From positions 558,001 through 622,000 of the forward strand of contig JACJZU010000002.1 in NCBI GenBank assembly GCA_020635435.1: 64,000 bases of DNA, read 5' to 3'. The translations under genes and the position numbers were made by a program. The notes beneath the pieces were generated by a model that did no database searches, was not told where the DNA came from, and saw nothing but the letters and a program-made list of their open reading frames with translations. Below, piece by piece: positions 26,171-34,734 of this stretch. The stretch is from Flavobacteriales bacterium. Lineage in GTDB: Bacteria; Bacteroidota; Bacteroidia; NS11-12g; UBA9320. Position 1 is the stretch's first letter. Every line of letters starts with the position of its first letter.

Positions 26171-27646
26171 TCACTTTTTGAGTTGCTGATCACCTACACG
26201 TTCAAATACGTGTACTTCGAAATCATGATCATTCAGGGTCTTGAAGGGTTTTTCCGGAATGAACGATGCGATCCGGCGAAAATCGGGATGCTCTTCGAGT
26301 TCCTGGAGCGGGAGTTGACATTCATTCGGCCCAAAATGCCCATCCCAGATCACGATGCTTCCGAGTGGCGCATAATCGAAATCGAAACTCCATAATTGAA
26401 TGAAATGATCGGTATCCCTCGGGTCAATGTCGAGGAGTATATTCAGATAAGGATACAGGAAGTAATGCATCCTGTCTTGGAGATCCTGTTGTTTGTACCA
26501 TGCTGCTACACGCACGAATTCCTTTTGTTCAGCGCTGATATCGATCGGATATTTATGTCCATAGATGCGAACCGGAACATAAAGCAGCGGCAGACAAAGG
26601 AGTGCGAAGATCAATTTGCGGTGCGTGACACTTGACGGAGGGAGAATATTCCCGATCCAACGGGTTATCAGTTCTACACAATAGGCCATGATGAGTGCTG
26701 CAAGGGGAGCTATCACCACGAGAACACGCTCATAACCGCATGAGCCCATCACACCAAGGTACCAAATTGCCGAATGCACAGCAAAGTACAATACATAACT
26801 CCCTAGTACCGGGTAGAACCAAAATTGTATGGTGCGATCTGAGTGTTTTCGGAACGTCTGGAATAAGATCAAACCCGTTCCGATCAGAAAGAGAAGTAGG
26901 GGGATCTTCCCCATCGTATAGCGCAAGGAAGCGGCATAGTGCCAAAGTGGTCCGCTCCCGCACAGGTTCAATTTCTTGGTTTGAACGATTATGTAGGGAT
27001 TGCTGGTGAAAATCCAGAATGGTTCTGATTCAACGATCCATCCAATACAGTTCATGATCACCGATCCGGCCAGTAGCAAGGCAAAGGCCTTGTAATTTCG
27101 CAGAATAAAGAGCAGATAGAACCCAAATACGGCCATGATCACGAACCCTTCCGAACGCGCATAAGGCAAAAAGCCGGCTAAGATTGCCGCGGCGCTCCAT
27201 TTTTTCGAGGCGAACAGGAAGATGCACACGGAGAGAATCAATGCACAAAGTGGCTCGGTCAGTCCGGAGATCAGATTGTCGAAGAAAATTGGACTGCCCA
27301 GCGTGAACACGAAGGCCGGAAGTGCAAATCGAAATCCGATGCGGAATGCTGTAAAGAGCATCAACCAGGCGCAACCTATCCACGAGATCAGGTTGAGTGT
27401 AACGACTCCCATGAGACCAAATTGGGCAAAGGGGGATGCGATGATGTTATAGACGGGTTTACCCCATTGATCAAGGAGTAATTCGGCAGGATGTACCCAG
27501 GCATAACGGGCAATGATGTAATGGTTGTAGCTGTCCATACCGCCCTCCAACCCCGGACTCTGCAGAGCAAGGCTGAATACATACGCAAAGGCCGCTATAC
27601 TTATCAGAATAGCAAAAATGAATTCGATACGCCTGTTCCTTTCCAC
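26171..27646 (-). CDS. polytopic membrane protein, GT-C-type glycosyltransferase-like
   Basis: A 491-residue membrane protein with roughly ten hydrophobic helices over residues 1-365 and a soluble C-terminal domain of about 125 residues. An early acidic loop, GGMDSYNHY at about residues 35-43, sits where GT-C enzymes (PMT/ArnT-like, using polyprenyl-phosphate sugars) carry their catalytic Asp. That layout suggests a lipid-linked mannosyl- or similar transferase. No closer family is recognised. GTG at 27646 directly abuts the TAG stop of the acetyltransferase gene, which fits tight coupling in one transcript. Its substrate is unknown. Confidence 0.6.
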   Translation of the reverse strand: MERNRRIEFIFAILISIAAFAYVFSLALQSPGLEGGMDSYNHYIIARYAWVHPAELLLDQWGKPVYNIIASPFAQFGLMGVVTLNLISWIGCAWLMLFTAFRIGFRFALPAFVFTLGSPIFFDNLISGLTEPLCALILSVCIFLFASKKWSAAAILAGFLPYARSEGFVIMAVFGFYLLFILRNYKAFALLLAGSVIMNCIGWIVESEPFWIFTSNPYIIVQTKKLNLCGSGPLWHYAASLRYTMGKIPLLLFLIGTGLILFQTFRKHSDRTIQFWFYPVLGSYVLYFAVHSAIWYLGVMGSCGYERVLVVIAPLAALIMAYCVELITRWIGNILPPSSVTHRKLIFALLCLPLLYVPVRIYGHKYPIDISAEQKEFVRVAAWYKQQDLQDRMHYFLYPYLNILLDIDPRDTDHFIQLWSFDFDYAPLGSIVIWDGHFGPNECQLPLQELEEHPDFRRIASFIPEKPFKTLNDHDFEVHVFERVGDQQLKK

Positions 27647-28120
27647 CTATTCTGCAGTTGATCGATCCAATGAGATGCTGCCATTGATCCATTCCGGATC
27701 CATCGTTGCACCGTATTTGGTGTAGAAATCTATAGCTGCTGTGTTCCAGTCGAGCACTTGCCAGTTCATACGAACACAATTGTTCGACTTCCCGAATGCA
27801 ATGGTCTGTTCAAAAAGCGCGGAACCGATGCCACGACCGCGATACGATTCGGTGACAACGAGGTCTTCCAGATAGAGGCATTTCCCTTTCCATGTGCTGT
27901 AGCGGTGATAATACAAAGACATACCGACAATACGTGAGTCCAATTCAGCTACGAGAAATCCGAAAATCGGGTTGGGACCGAACCCGTCTTCGCGCATGCG
28001 TTCCAGTGTATTGCTCACTTCATTCGGAGCCCTTTCAAAGAGGGCCAGTTCCCGAATCAATTCAAGAATTTCGGGAAGATCGGATTCTACCCCCTTGCGA
28101 ATAGTGAACGACTGATTCAT
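27647..28120 (-). CDS. GNAT acetyltransferase, spermidine/diamine (SSAT)-like
   Basis: A 157-residue acetyltransferase. GNAT features are the N-terminal IRKGVESDLPEILELIREL, the strand YLEDLVV and the acetyl-CoA loop RGRGIGSALFE. RYSTWKGKCLYLEDLVV and FYTKYGA are characteristic of the SSAT branch that acetylates diamines or thialysine, but substrate cannot be fixed from sequence. A promoter with both boxes ends 5 bases before an ATG at 28129. The next ATG at 28120 would leave a short leader and is preferred. Start at 28129 would give a leaderless message. Confidence 0.82.
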   Translation of the reverse strand: MNQSFTIRKGVESDLPEILELIRELALFERAPNEVSNTLERMREDGFGPNPIFGFLVAELDSRIVGMSLYYHRYSTWKGKCLYLEDLVVTESYRGRGIGSALFEQTIAFGKSNNCVRMNWQVLDWNTAAIDFYTKYGATMDPEWINGSISLDRSTAE

Positions 28121-28134
28121 GGCCTTCATACGGT

Positions 28135-28166
28135 CAAAAATAAGGGAATCGCCCTTTGACCTTCAA
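28135..28166 (-). promoter_or_regulatory. Bacteroidetes-type promoter for the acetyltransferase gene
   Basis: On the minus strand, TTG (complement at 28164-28166), 21 bases, then TATTTTTG (28135-28142). Both boxes match the TTG-N17-23-TAnnTTTG consensus. It is the best complete promoter in the window. The upstream half lies in the 3' end of rnhA. Confidence 0.6.
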
Positions 28167-28645
28167 TTCGATTCATTCGATTGTTCGAAACCTTCATCGA
28201 TCAACCAGGGGCCGGTATCGGCTGCCTCGGTTGCCAATTGGTCGCAACGTTCATTTTCCGGGTGTCCGGCATGACCTTTAACCCATTGAAAGCGCGGCTT
28301 GTAAATGGCGTAAAGCTTGAGGAAGTGCCTCCATAGGTCCGGATTCGCCTTCTTCTTGAAATTTTGTTTGACCCAATTGAATACCCATCCTTTTTCAACC
28401 GCATCGTGTACGTATTTGGAATCTGTGTACACAATAATGGGTATCCCCGGTTTTTTGAGGGCCTCCAGTCCCTTTATTACCGCAAGGAGTTCCATCCGAT
28501 TGTTGGTAGTATTTCGAAAACCTTCAGAAAGTTCCTTTTCGTGTTTGCCGTATTTCAAGACAACTCCATATCCACCGGGTCCGGGATTACCTCGCGAGGA
28601 GCCATCGGTGAAGAGTAGGATGGGGACTGAATTCTCAGAGCTCAT
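28163..28645 (-). CDS. rnhA: ribonuclease HI
   Basis: A 160-residue enzyme that cuts RNA in RNA:DNA hybrids. Catalytic acidic residues are visible as D14 in LFTDGSSRGNPGPGGYG, the Glu in NNRMELLAVI, the Asp in YTDSKYV and the Asp in NERCDQLA. The basic segment KKKANPDLW matches the E. coli substrate-binding handle. Length matches E. coli (155). It overlaps the end of ribBA by 11 bases and is probably expressed from the ribBA promoter. Confidence 0.96.
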   Translation of the reverse strand: MSSENSVPILLFTDGSSRGNPGPGGYGVVLKYGKHEKELSEGFRNTTNNRMELLAVIKGLEALKKPGIPIIVYTDSKYVHDAVEKGWVFNWVKQNFKKKANPDLWRHFLKLYAIYKPRFQWVKGHAGHPENERCDQLATEAADTGPWLIDEGFEQSNESN

Positions 28646-29834
28646 GGCCCATCTTCAGTTTTTTTGTGGAGAGGTAACCGGAATTATGCGGATTTGGTTC
28701 CACTTTGAGCGGGACGTTCTCAACGATCTCCAGACCATAGCCGATCAAACCCGTGCGTTTCTTGGGATTATTGCTCATCAATCGCATCTTTTGCACATGC
28801 AGGTTGCGAAGTATCTGAGCACCAACACCGTAATCCCTCAAGTCCATTCGAAATCCGAGAGCCTGATTGGCCTCAACGGTATCCAAACCTTCTTCCTGCA
28901 ATTTGTAGGCGCGGAGTTTATTCATCAAACCAATTCCCCGGCCTTCCTGATTCATATATACGATAACTCCTTTGCCTTCACGTTCAACGAGTTCCATGGC
29001 TTTTTGCAATTGTTCACCGCAATCACATCTGCACGATCCGAATATATCACCCGTTACACAGCTCGAGTGCACGCGAACCAATATCGGCTCATCCTCATCC
29101 CACTCACCTTTCACCAAAGCAAGGTGCTCTTCGCCGGTGTAGATCTGTTCGAAGGCAACCAACCTGAAATTTCCATGCTGTGTGGGCATATCCACTTCGA
29201 TCTTGCGACGGATCAGCGAATCGTTATGCAGCCGGTAATGGATCAGATCGGCGATGGAAACGATCTTGAGGTTATGTTTCCGGGCCACTTCGAAGAGGTC
29301 GTCCAAACGGGCCATGGAACCATCCTCGTTCATGATCTCCACGATGCATCCTGCAGGTTCAAAGCCCGCTAAGCGCGCGAAATCGATCGCAGCTTCCGTG
29401 TGTCCGGCGCGGCGAAGAACTCCCTCTGTTTTCGCCTTTAGCGGGAAGATATGTCCGGGCCGGCCAAGATCTGAGGGTGTGGTTTTCGGATCTATGAGCG
29501 CCTGAACCGTCATAGCACGATCGTAGGCCGAAATTCCGGTGGTACAGCCATGACCGATCAGATCGACGGAAACTGTGAATGGTGTTTCATGGCTTGCCGT
29601 ATTCTTGCCAACCATCAGTTCCAGTTGCAGTTCGTTGCAGCGCTCCTCAGTGAGCGGGACACAGATCAATCCCCTTCCTTCCCGCGCCATGAAATTGATC
29701 ATTTCCGGATCCACATTTCGCGCAGCGGTCAGGAAATCCCCTTCATTCTCGCGATCTTCATCATCTACAACAATGATGAGCTTTCCTTCACGGATATCCT
29801 GTATGGCTTCTTCAATGGTATTCAGCTTTCCCAT
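28635..29834 (-). CDS. ribBA: bifunctional DHBP synthase / GTP cyclohydrolase II
   Basis: A 399-residue riboflavin enzyme. The N-terminal DHBP synthase domain (about residues 1-200) has DDEDRENEGDF, GHGCTTGISAYDRA and RAGHTEAAIDFARLAG. The C-terminal GTP cyclohydrolase II domain has RVHSSCVTGDIFGSCRCDCGEQL, which provides the zinc cysteines, and NQEGRGIGL. It makes both early precursors of the pathway, dihydroxybutanone phosphate from ribulose 5-phosphate and the pyrimidine from GTP. No FMN riboswitch is visible in the short 5' region. It shares a 73-base divergent promoter region with a glycosyltransferase gene. Confidence 0.97.
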   Translation of the reverse strand: MGKLNTIEEAIQDIREGKLIIVVDDEDRENEGDFLTAARNVDPEMINFMAREGRGLICVPLTEERCNELQLELMVGKNTASHETPFTVSVDLIGHGCTTGISAYDRAMTVQALIDPKTTPSDLGRPGHIFPLKAKTEGVLRRAGHTEAAIDFARLAGFEPAGCIVEIMNEDGSMARLDDLFEVARKHNLKIVSIADLIHYRLHNDSLIRRKIEVDMPTQHGNFRLVAFEQIYTGEEHLALVKGEWDEDEPILVRVHSSCVTGDIFGSCRCDCGEQLQKAMELVEREGKGVIVYMNQEGRGIGLMNKLRAYKLQEEGLDTVEANQALGFRMDLRDYGVGAQILRNLHVQKMRLMSNNPKKRTGLIGYGLEIVENVPLKVEPNPHNSGYLSTKKLKMGHEL

Positions 29835-29853
29835 GGCAGATCAAATGCGTGTG

Positions 29854-29888
29854 CAAACTTAACCTATTTGAGAGCGGGATGTTTCAAA
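29854..29888 (-). promoter_or_regulatory. promoter of ribBA, overlapping a divergent promoter
   Basis: Minus-strand TAAGTTTG (29854-29861), with TTG complement at 29886-29888 about 24 bases upstream. The -7 to -33 interval is interleaved with that of the + strand glycosyltransferase promoter. Confidence 0.45.
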
Positions 29889-29902
29889 CGCTTTACATTT
29901 GC
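29867..29902 (+). promoter_or_regulatory. promoter of the glycosyltransferase gene at 29908
   Basis: TTTG at 29867-29870 and TACATTTG at 29895-29902, 24 bases apart. The ATG at 29908 lies only 5 bases after the -7 box, which predicts a leaderless or nearly leaderless message. Confidence 0.45.
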
Positions 29903-29907
29903 CTGCG

Positions 29908-31125
29908 ATGAATGAACGTTTGCAGGTACTTTTCTTAGCCAACCGCATACCGTTTCCGCCTTACCGTGGTGATAAACTCAAGATCTATAATCTCGCGGTG
30001 CGCCTCAGCCGTCGGCACGATCTGCACCTTATCGCATTTGTCCAGAACCGCAAGGAGCTCAAGTATCGCAAAGATCTGGAGCCCTATTTCCGTTCAATTC
30101 AATTGATCCATTTGCCCGTATGGCGTTCCTGGTTGAATAGTGCTTTGAATTTCCTCGGTTCCGAACCTTTTCAGGTGGCCTATTTCAGGAGTCGGGCCAT
30201 GCACCGTGCGGTCCGTTCTTTTGTGAATGGGCAACATGTGGATGTAGCACATGTTCAACATATGCGCATGGCGCAATACTTCCGGAATGTGCGATCAGTC
30301 CCCAGGATACTCGATCTTCCCGATGCTTTTTCCCTTTATTGGGAACGCAGGAACCAGGTCCCAAGAGCCTGGTACAACCGAGTATTCGATGCACTTGAGG
30401 CGAAGCGAGTTCGATCCTATGAACGGATCACTTCTGTTTTCGAATTGAATCTCGCCTGCTCCATCGAGGATCTTGAACATTTGAAAGCAGCACACCCCAA
30501 TGCAGCCTTTGCACTGCTGAGAAATGGCGTGGATCTGGAGGTCTTCAAATTTAAGGGACACGATTATTCGCGGAATAGCACATTATTGTTCACGGGAAAC
30601 ATGGACTATGCTCCGAATGTGGACGCTGTGACCTATTTCGTTTCCGAATTATTCGGCAAGCTTCGAGCTGAATTCCCCGGTCTGAGACTTGTGATTGCCG
30701 GTCAGCGACCCGTTAAGAGGGTGCTTGAACTGGCAGGTGAATCCATTGATGTAACGGGGTTTGTTCCCGATATCAGTGAACTTTACGCGACTGCGGACAT
30801 TGTTATAGCCCCTTTGCGATTTGGTGCCGGAACCCAGAACAAGGTGCTGGAGGCCATGGCAATGGGGGTGCCTGTAGTGTGTACACATATTGGCTTTGCC
30901 GGACTAGAGATCAATAGCGGGGAAGGCGTGTTCATGGCAGAAAATTCGGCAGAATTCATCGGGCACATTCGAAATTTACTCCAGAGCGAATCGCTTCGGA
31001 TGCAAACCGGAAATATTGGTTTGAAACTGGCCGAAGAGCGTTTCAGTTGGGATATTGTGAGCAGGCAATTAGAGGCCTATTTGCGTGAAACGGCCCAAAA
31101 TGCCGAAAAAAATGCGGACTCCTAG
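29908..31125 (+). CDS. glycosyltransferase, TIGR03087-like (GT4)
   Basis: A 405-residue GT-B enzyme. The N-terminal QVLFLANRIPFPPYRGDKLKIYNLAVRLSRRHDL and the C-terminal IAPLRFGAGTQNKVLEAMAMGVPVVCT are typical of TIGR03087 sugar transferases, which in Proteobacteria accompany exosortase A/EPS systems. No exosortase or glycan gene is adjacent here. The donor-binding Glu lies in LEAMAMG. ATG at 29908 is chosen over TTG at 29899, which falls inside the predicted -7 box. It is probably a surface-glycan enzyme that is not part of the cluster at the right end of the window. Confidence 0.85.
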   Translation: MNERLQVLFLANRIPFPPYRGDKLKIYNLAVRLSRRHDLHLIAFVQNRKELKYRKDLEPYFRSIQLIHLPVWRSWLNSALNFLGSEPFQVAYFRSRAMHRAVRSFVNGQHVDVAHVQHMRMAQYFRNVRSVPRILDLPDAFSLYWERRNQVPRAWYNRVFDALEAKRVRSYERITSVFELNLACSIEDLEHLKAAHPNAAFALLRNGVDLEVFKFKGHDYSRNSTLLFTGNMDYAPNVDAVTYFVSELFGKLRAEFPGLRLVIAGQRPVKRVLELAGESIDVTGFVPDISELYATADIVIAPLRFGAGTQNKVLEAMAMGVPVVCTHIGFAGLEINSGEGVFMAENSAEFIGHIRNLLQSESLRMQTGNIGLKLAEERFSWDIVSRQLEAYLRETAQNAEKNADS

Positions 31126-31161
31126 TTCAAATTTCGCAATTTCGGAAGGTCAAGCGCATTT

Positions 31162-32838
31162 ATGAGAACAGTTCGCATCATGCTCACTACGTTGGTCCTG
31201 GCCGGCCTGGCGATATCCGTATTCGCCGGGGATGGAAACACGACTTCTGAGGTCTCGATCTCTGTGGGGTGGATGAGTCTTATCCCCGCGTTCATTGCCA
31301 TTGGCATGGCCCTTATCACCAAAGAGGTGATCTCGAGTCTTGTTTTCGGTAGCATTGTGGGTGCCGTAATTCAGAGTTTGGCCACCGGAAAGGGATTCTG
31401 GAACGGATTGCTGCTTGATTTCCCCGTTGCCCTGCGCGATGCGCTGGCAGATCCCGATCATATGAGTGTGATCCTGTTCTCCATGTTCATTGGTGCAACG
31501 GTTCATCTCATAACCCGGAATGGGGGCATGATGGCACTTGTGAAGATCTTTGCGGCCCGGGCACGCGACCGGAGATCGGGTCAGCTGGTAACGTATTTTC
31601 TGGGTTTGGCCATATTCTTCGACGACTATGCTAATACCATGGTCGTTGGTAATACGATGCGTCCGGTTACCGACCGTTTGCGCATCAGCAGGGAGAAATT
31701 GGCCTATATTGTGGATAGTACGGCTGCTCCAATTGCGGCGATCGCATTCATCACCACCTGGATCGGAGCTGAGCTGGGCTATATCCAGGATGGGCTCAAA
31801 AGTATAGAGGGCAGTCCTGAATTATTGGGGAGTGCGTACGGAATTTTCCTCGAATCCCTGATGTATTCCTTTTACCCGATCCTGACCTTGATCTTCATGT
31901 TCTTCCTGATCTGGAGAAAAAGGGATTTCGGCCCTATGCTCACAGCGGAGCGCGAGGCCCGGGTCGTGATCGGGGAGGGGAATGATTTTGCACCGGCGGA
32001 ATACGACGAGGTGCCTTCAGAAAAGGAATACCTGAGCAATGCATTGATCCCGATCATAACCATAGTTCTGGGGACGATAGCCGGGTTGGTATTTACCGGC
32101 TCACAAGAGGTGCAATGGCAACAGGAGCAAGGATTTCTGGGCAACCTGGCCAATATCATCGGTTCTTCAGATCCATACAGATCCTTAGTTTGGGCCTCAA
32201 CAGCGGGTTTGGTAGTGGGTATACTCCTTACAAATGTCCGCGGCATTTTCGGATTGAAGCAATCTATAGAACATGCCGTCGACGGCATGAAGTTCATGCT
32301 CACGGCGATCGCAATTCTGGCATTGGCATGGACACTTGCGGGAATTACCGAGAACCTGGGTACGGCCACCTTTCTTGCCGAACAGCTGGCAAGGGGCTTT
32401 CCGGTTGAGCTCTTGCCGGCTATCGTTTTCCTTGCGGCCGGATTCATCTCATTTGCGACCGGTACAAGCTGGGGAACTATGGCAATTCTTTACCCACTTG
32501 TGCTGCTGTCGTCGTGGGAATTATCCATGCAACAGGGTTTGGATGTGCAAGCGGCAGGTGCCATATTCGCCAATGTAGTGGCCTGCGTTCTGGCCGGATC
32601 CGTGTTAGGGGATCATTGTTCGCCCATATCGGATACGACCATTCTAAGTTCACTTTCATCGAACTGCGACCACGTCTCGCATGTCCGAACGCAATTGCCC
32701 TATGCCCTCACAGTTGGAGGAGTTTCGGTCTTCATGGGCATACTTCCGGCTTCGTTTGGTGTCCCGCTGTGGATATGTTTTCCTGCTGCAGTTTTGTCGC
32801 TTTTGGGTATAGTCTCATATTTCGGTAAAATGGACTAA
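31162..32838 (+). CDS. NhaC-family Na+/H+ antiporter
   Basis: A 558-residue secondary transporter with about twelve membrane segments. A cleavable-looking hydrophobic start (residues 1-23) precedes the first core helix. Family-type blocks include ALITKEVISSLVFGSIVGA, FFDDYANTMVVGNTMRPVTD (the buried Asp pair often linked to ion binding), VDSTAAPIAAIAFI, FATGTSWGTMAILYPL and GDHCSPISDTTILSS. It belongs to the NhaC group that exchanges Na+ for protons, though amino-acid antiporters in this superfamily look similar. It follows the glycosyltransferase by 36 bases. Confidence 0.9.
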   Translation: MRTVRIMLTTLVLAGLAISVFAGDGNTTSEVSISVGWMSLIPAFIAIGMALITKEVISSLVFGSIVGAVIQSLATGKGFWNGLLLDFPVALRDALADPDHMSVILFSMFIGATVHLITRNGGMMALVKIFAARARDRRSGQLVTYFLGLAIFFDDYANTMVVGNTMRPVTDRLRISREKLAYIVDSTAAPIAAIAFITTWIGAELGYIQDGLKSIEGSPELLGSAYGIFLESLMYSFYPILTLIFMFFLIWRKRDFGPMLTAEREARVVIGEGNDFAPAEYDEVPSEKEYLSNALIPIITIVLGTIAGLVFTGSQEVQWQQEQGFLGNLANIIGSSDPYRSLVWASTAGLVVGILLTNVRGIFGLKQSIEHAVDGMKFMLTAIAILALAWTLAGITENLGTATFLAEQLARGFPVELLPAIVFLAAGFISFATGTSWGTMAILYPLVLLSSWELSMQQGLDVQAAGAIFANVVACVLAGSVLGDHCSPISDTTILSSLSSNCDHVSHVRTQLPYALTVGGVSVFMGILPASFGVPLWICFPAAVLSLLGIVSYFGKMD

Positions 32839-32866
32839 GGGCCTGAGTCTCCGGGTAATAAGGACT

Positions 32867-32874
32867 TAAGTTTG
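32867..32874 (+). promoter_or_regulatory. -7 box (TAAGTTTG) for the barrel-protein gene
   Basis: Exact TAnnTTTG match 17 bases before the ATG at 32892. CTG, one mismatch from TTG, lies 21 bases upstream. Confidence 0.4.
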
Positions 32875-32891
32875 TTTGTTGGAGAAAATAC

Positions 32892-34145
32892 ATGGGTAGT
32901 AGCCAGAAGATAGCGGATGGTCGAATTGCTAAGTTCCTGAAAGTGAGCGCGTTCGTTACTGTGCCGTTGGTTGCCTTGGGTGCAGTCTCCATTTTCTTCC
33001 AATGGTCGCAAAGCGGCGATCGCGAATTCGGTTTATACGATTTTGATCTGGGTGCACTCTGGCCATGGTCGGAAAAGGCTGAAGTTCGTGCCATGGAGCA
33101 AACACCTGAGTTGCATTCCAGAACCCTTCGAATGCCTGTTGCTCGTCCCGACCGTCCGATTGTCCAAACAGTTCCGCGCATTGTTGAGGAGGTTCGCTCG
33201 GTAACCCGCGCTGTAAAGCGCAAGAAAACCACAGAGGTACCTCTGCAAACGCAGATCCGATCTGATTTTCAACCGATCAAGGTACAGGAACTTGATATTC
33301 CTATATTCTTCCTTCCGGGTAAGTCCAAGCGCTTCATGGAATTGTCTGAGCGTGAGAACCTCATTCCGAGGGATATCGAGAATTCAAGAGGATTGTTTGC
33401 ATTGGGTGCATCCTTTGCGCCGAGCTTTACCTATCGCAATCTCCGATACAGTCCGAATGCCAGTGCAGCCCGCGTAAACAACAACAGGGTGGTAGCACAG
33501 GGGCAAAGTGAGCAATACCGCGACCGTCATGATGCGGCGATCCTGAACTTTTATTCCGGCATCGACTTTTATTGGCAACCAAACAAAGTCTGGAGTGTGC
33601 AATCGGGAATTTATTACGCATCGTTTGGCGAGCAATTGCGCGTCTCACCGATCAACGATCAGGTGGGCACGCACTCTCCCTACGTAACCCCCAAGGATGA
33701 TCCTTTCTATGGACAACAGGTTCTGTTCAATTCTCCGGAGGTCAATGGTGCAGATCAATCTGAGGCAATACCTTTCAACAATTATTTCGGATTTATCGAG
33801 ATACCACTCACGGTGGCCTACCGCATAGGTGCAATTGGTTCTATGGGTGTTGAACTGCAAGGTACACTGGCCTATTCCCATTTGTTTCAGGTTGATGCGC
33901 TCTTGTATAACTACAATTCCATGGCGTACTGCTGGATATCCGAGTCGCAGTTCGGCTATTTCAACAGGCACTTCTTGCAAGCGGGTACCGGCGTTTCCTT
34001 TTCACAATATTTCAGCAAGGATGTTGAGCTTTTTGCCAATCCTCAGTTTCGCTACAGCCTTACACCCACTTTCAAAGATTCCTACGAAATATTACAGAAC
34101 CAAATGTCGCTTGGGCTTCGCCTGGGTATGAAAGTACATTTGTAG
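32892..34145 (+). CDS. outer-membrane-barrel-like protein with N-terminal membrane anchor
   Basis: A 417-residue protein of no named family. Residues 1-17 are polar and basic, and residues about 18-37 form one membrane helix without a signal peptidase site. Residues 40-165 are a charged linker with KRKK near 116. From about 175 on, alternating aromatic/polar strands (FALGASFAPSFTYR, VWSVQSGIYYASFG, GFIEIPLTVAYRIGA, SLGLRLGMKVHL) resemble a PorT-like eight-strand barrel. Bacteroidota often place such genes after ECF sigma genes, but none is here. How one chain could hold an inner-membrane helix and an outer-membrane barrel is unclear. Confidence 0.65.
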   Translation: MGSSQKIADGRIAKFLKVSAFVTVPLVALGAVSIFFQWSQSGDREFGLYDFDLGALWPWSEKAEVRAMEQTPELHSRTLRMPVARPDRPIVQTVPRIVEEVRSVTRAVKRKKTTEVPLQTQIRSDFQPIKVQELDIPIFFLPGKSKRFMELSERENLIPRDIENSRGLFALGASFAPSFTYRNLRYSPNASAARVNNNRVVAQGQSEQYRDRHDAAILNFYSGIDFYWQPNKVWSVQSGIYYASFGEQLRVSPINDQVGTHSPYVTPKDDPFYGQQVLFNSPEVNGADQSEAIPFNNYFGFIEIPLTVAYRIGAIGSMGVELQGTLAYSHLFQVDALLYNYNSMAYCWISESQFGYFNRHFLQAGTGVSFSQYFSKDVELFANPQFRYSLTPTFKDSYEILQNQMSLGLRLGMKVHL

Positions 34146-34163
34146 AATGCCTTTTGATCCGGT

Positions 34164-34607
34164 TCAGGGATCGTGACGGTGTCGCGGTTTGTCTTCTTCT
34201 TCCGGATACTCCATTTCCTCTTGTAAAGGCTCACCCAGTACTTCAATATATACGATCAGGTTGGAAACGCCTCCGTTGTGGTGTACATTCACACCTTTCA
34301 CGTAAGGTCCGTTTTTTTCCTTAGTATCGAAGGCGACCACGATCTTACCTTTCTTCCCGGGTGCGATCGGTTTCCTGGGAAATTCAGCAACCGTGCATCC
34401 GCAGGTGGTTTTCACTTCCCTGATCACGAGATCGCGGTCTCCGGTGTTCTTAAATTTATAGACATGAACTGCTTTTTTACCAGCTTTCACTTTACCGAAA
34501 TCGTGATGCGTTGTGTCGAATGTCATCACAGCTTGTGCTTTCAGTGTTGTCGGCGACATGAATACAGCGCATGCGATCAGCGTAAGGATCAGAAGTGTAG
34601 GTCTCAT
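34164..34607 (-). CDS. secreted DUF1573 protein
   Basis: A 147-residue protein read from ATG 34607 (an ATG at 34619 is also possible). A signal peptide ends near LKAQA. The mature part is a DUF1573 Ig-like domain with FDTTHHDFGKVKAGKKAVHVYKFKNTGDRDLVI and the family's cysteine pair in TTCGCT, followed by an acidic, His-rich tail. It is periplasmic or secreted. The family is common in Bacteroidota and has no proven function. It is divergent from fhs and converges on the barrel-protein gene. Confidence 0.85.
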   Translation of the reverse strand: MRPTLLILTLIACAVFMSPTTLKAQAVMTFDTTHHDFGKVKAGKKAVHVYKFKNTGDRDLVIREVKTTCGCTVAEFPRKPIAPGKKGKIVVAFDTKEKNGPYVKGVNVHHNGGVSNLIVYIEVLGEPLQEEMEYPEEEDKPRHRHDP

Positions 34608-34734
34608 GGGAGAATACATAGTGGAATTGTTAACTGGCTTGAAGTATCACGATAAACTTGGCTCAATATTGCCGAATTGGGTCCATAAATCCGAATTGCA
34701 TTGTTATATATTCGCAATCTCACATTAAAAAAAC

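Noticed and set aside
28317..29372. 351-codon + strand ORF
   Set aside because: It is antisense to rnhA and ribBA, whose motifs are intact; a shadow frame.
29835..29907. FMN riboswitch ahead of ribBA
   Set aside because: The 73-base gap is filled by two promoters and is too short for the aptamer.
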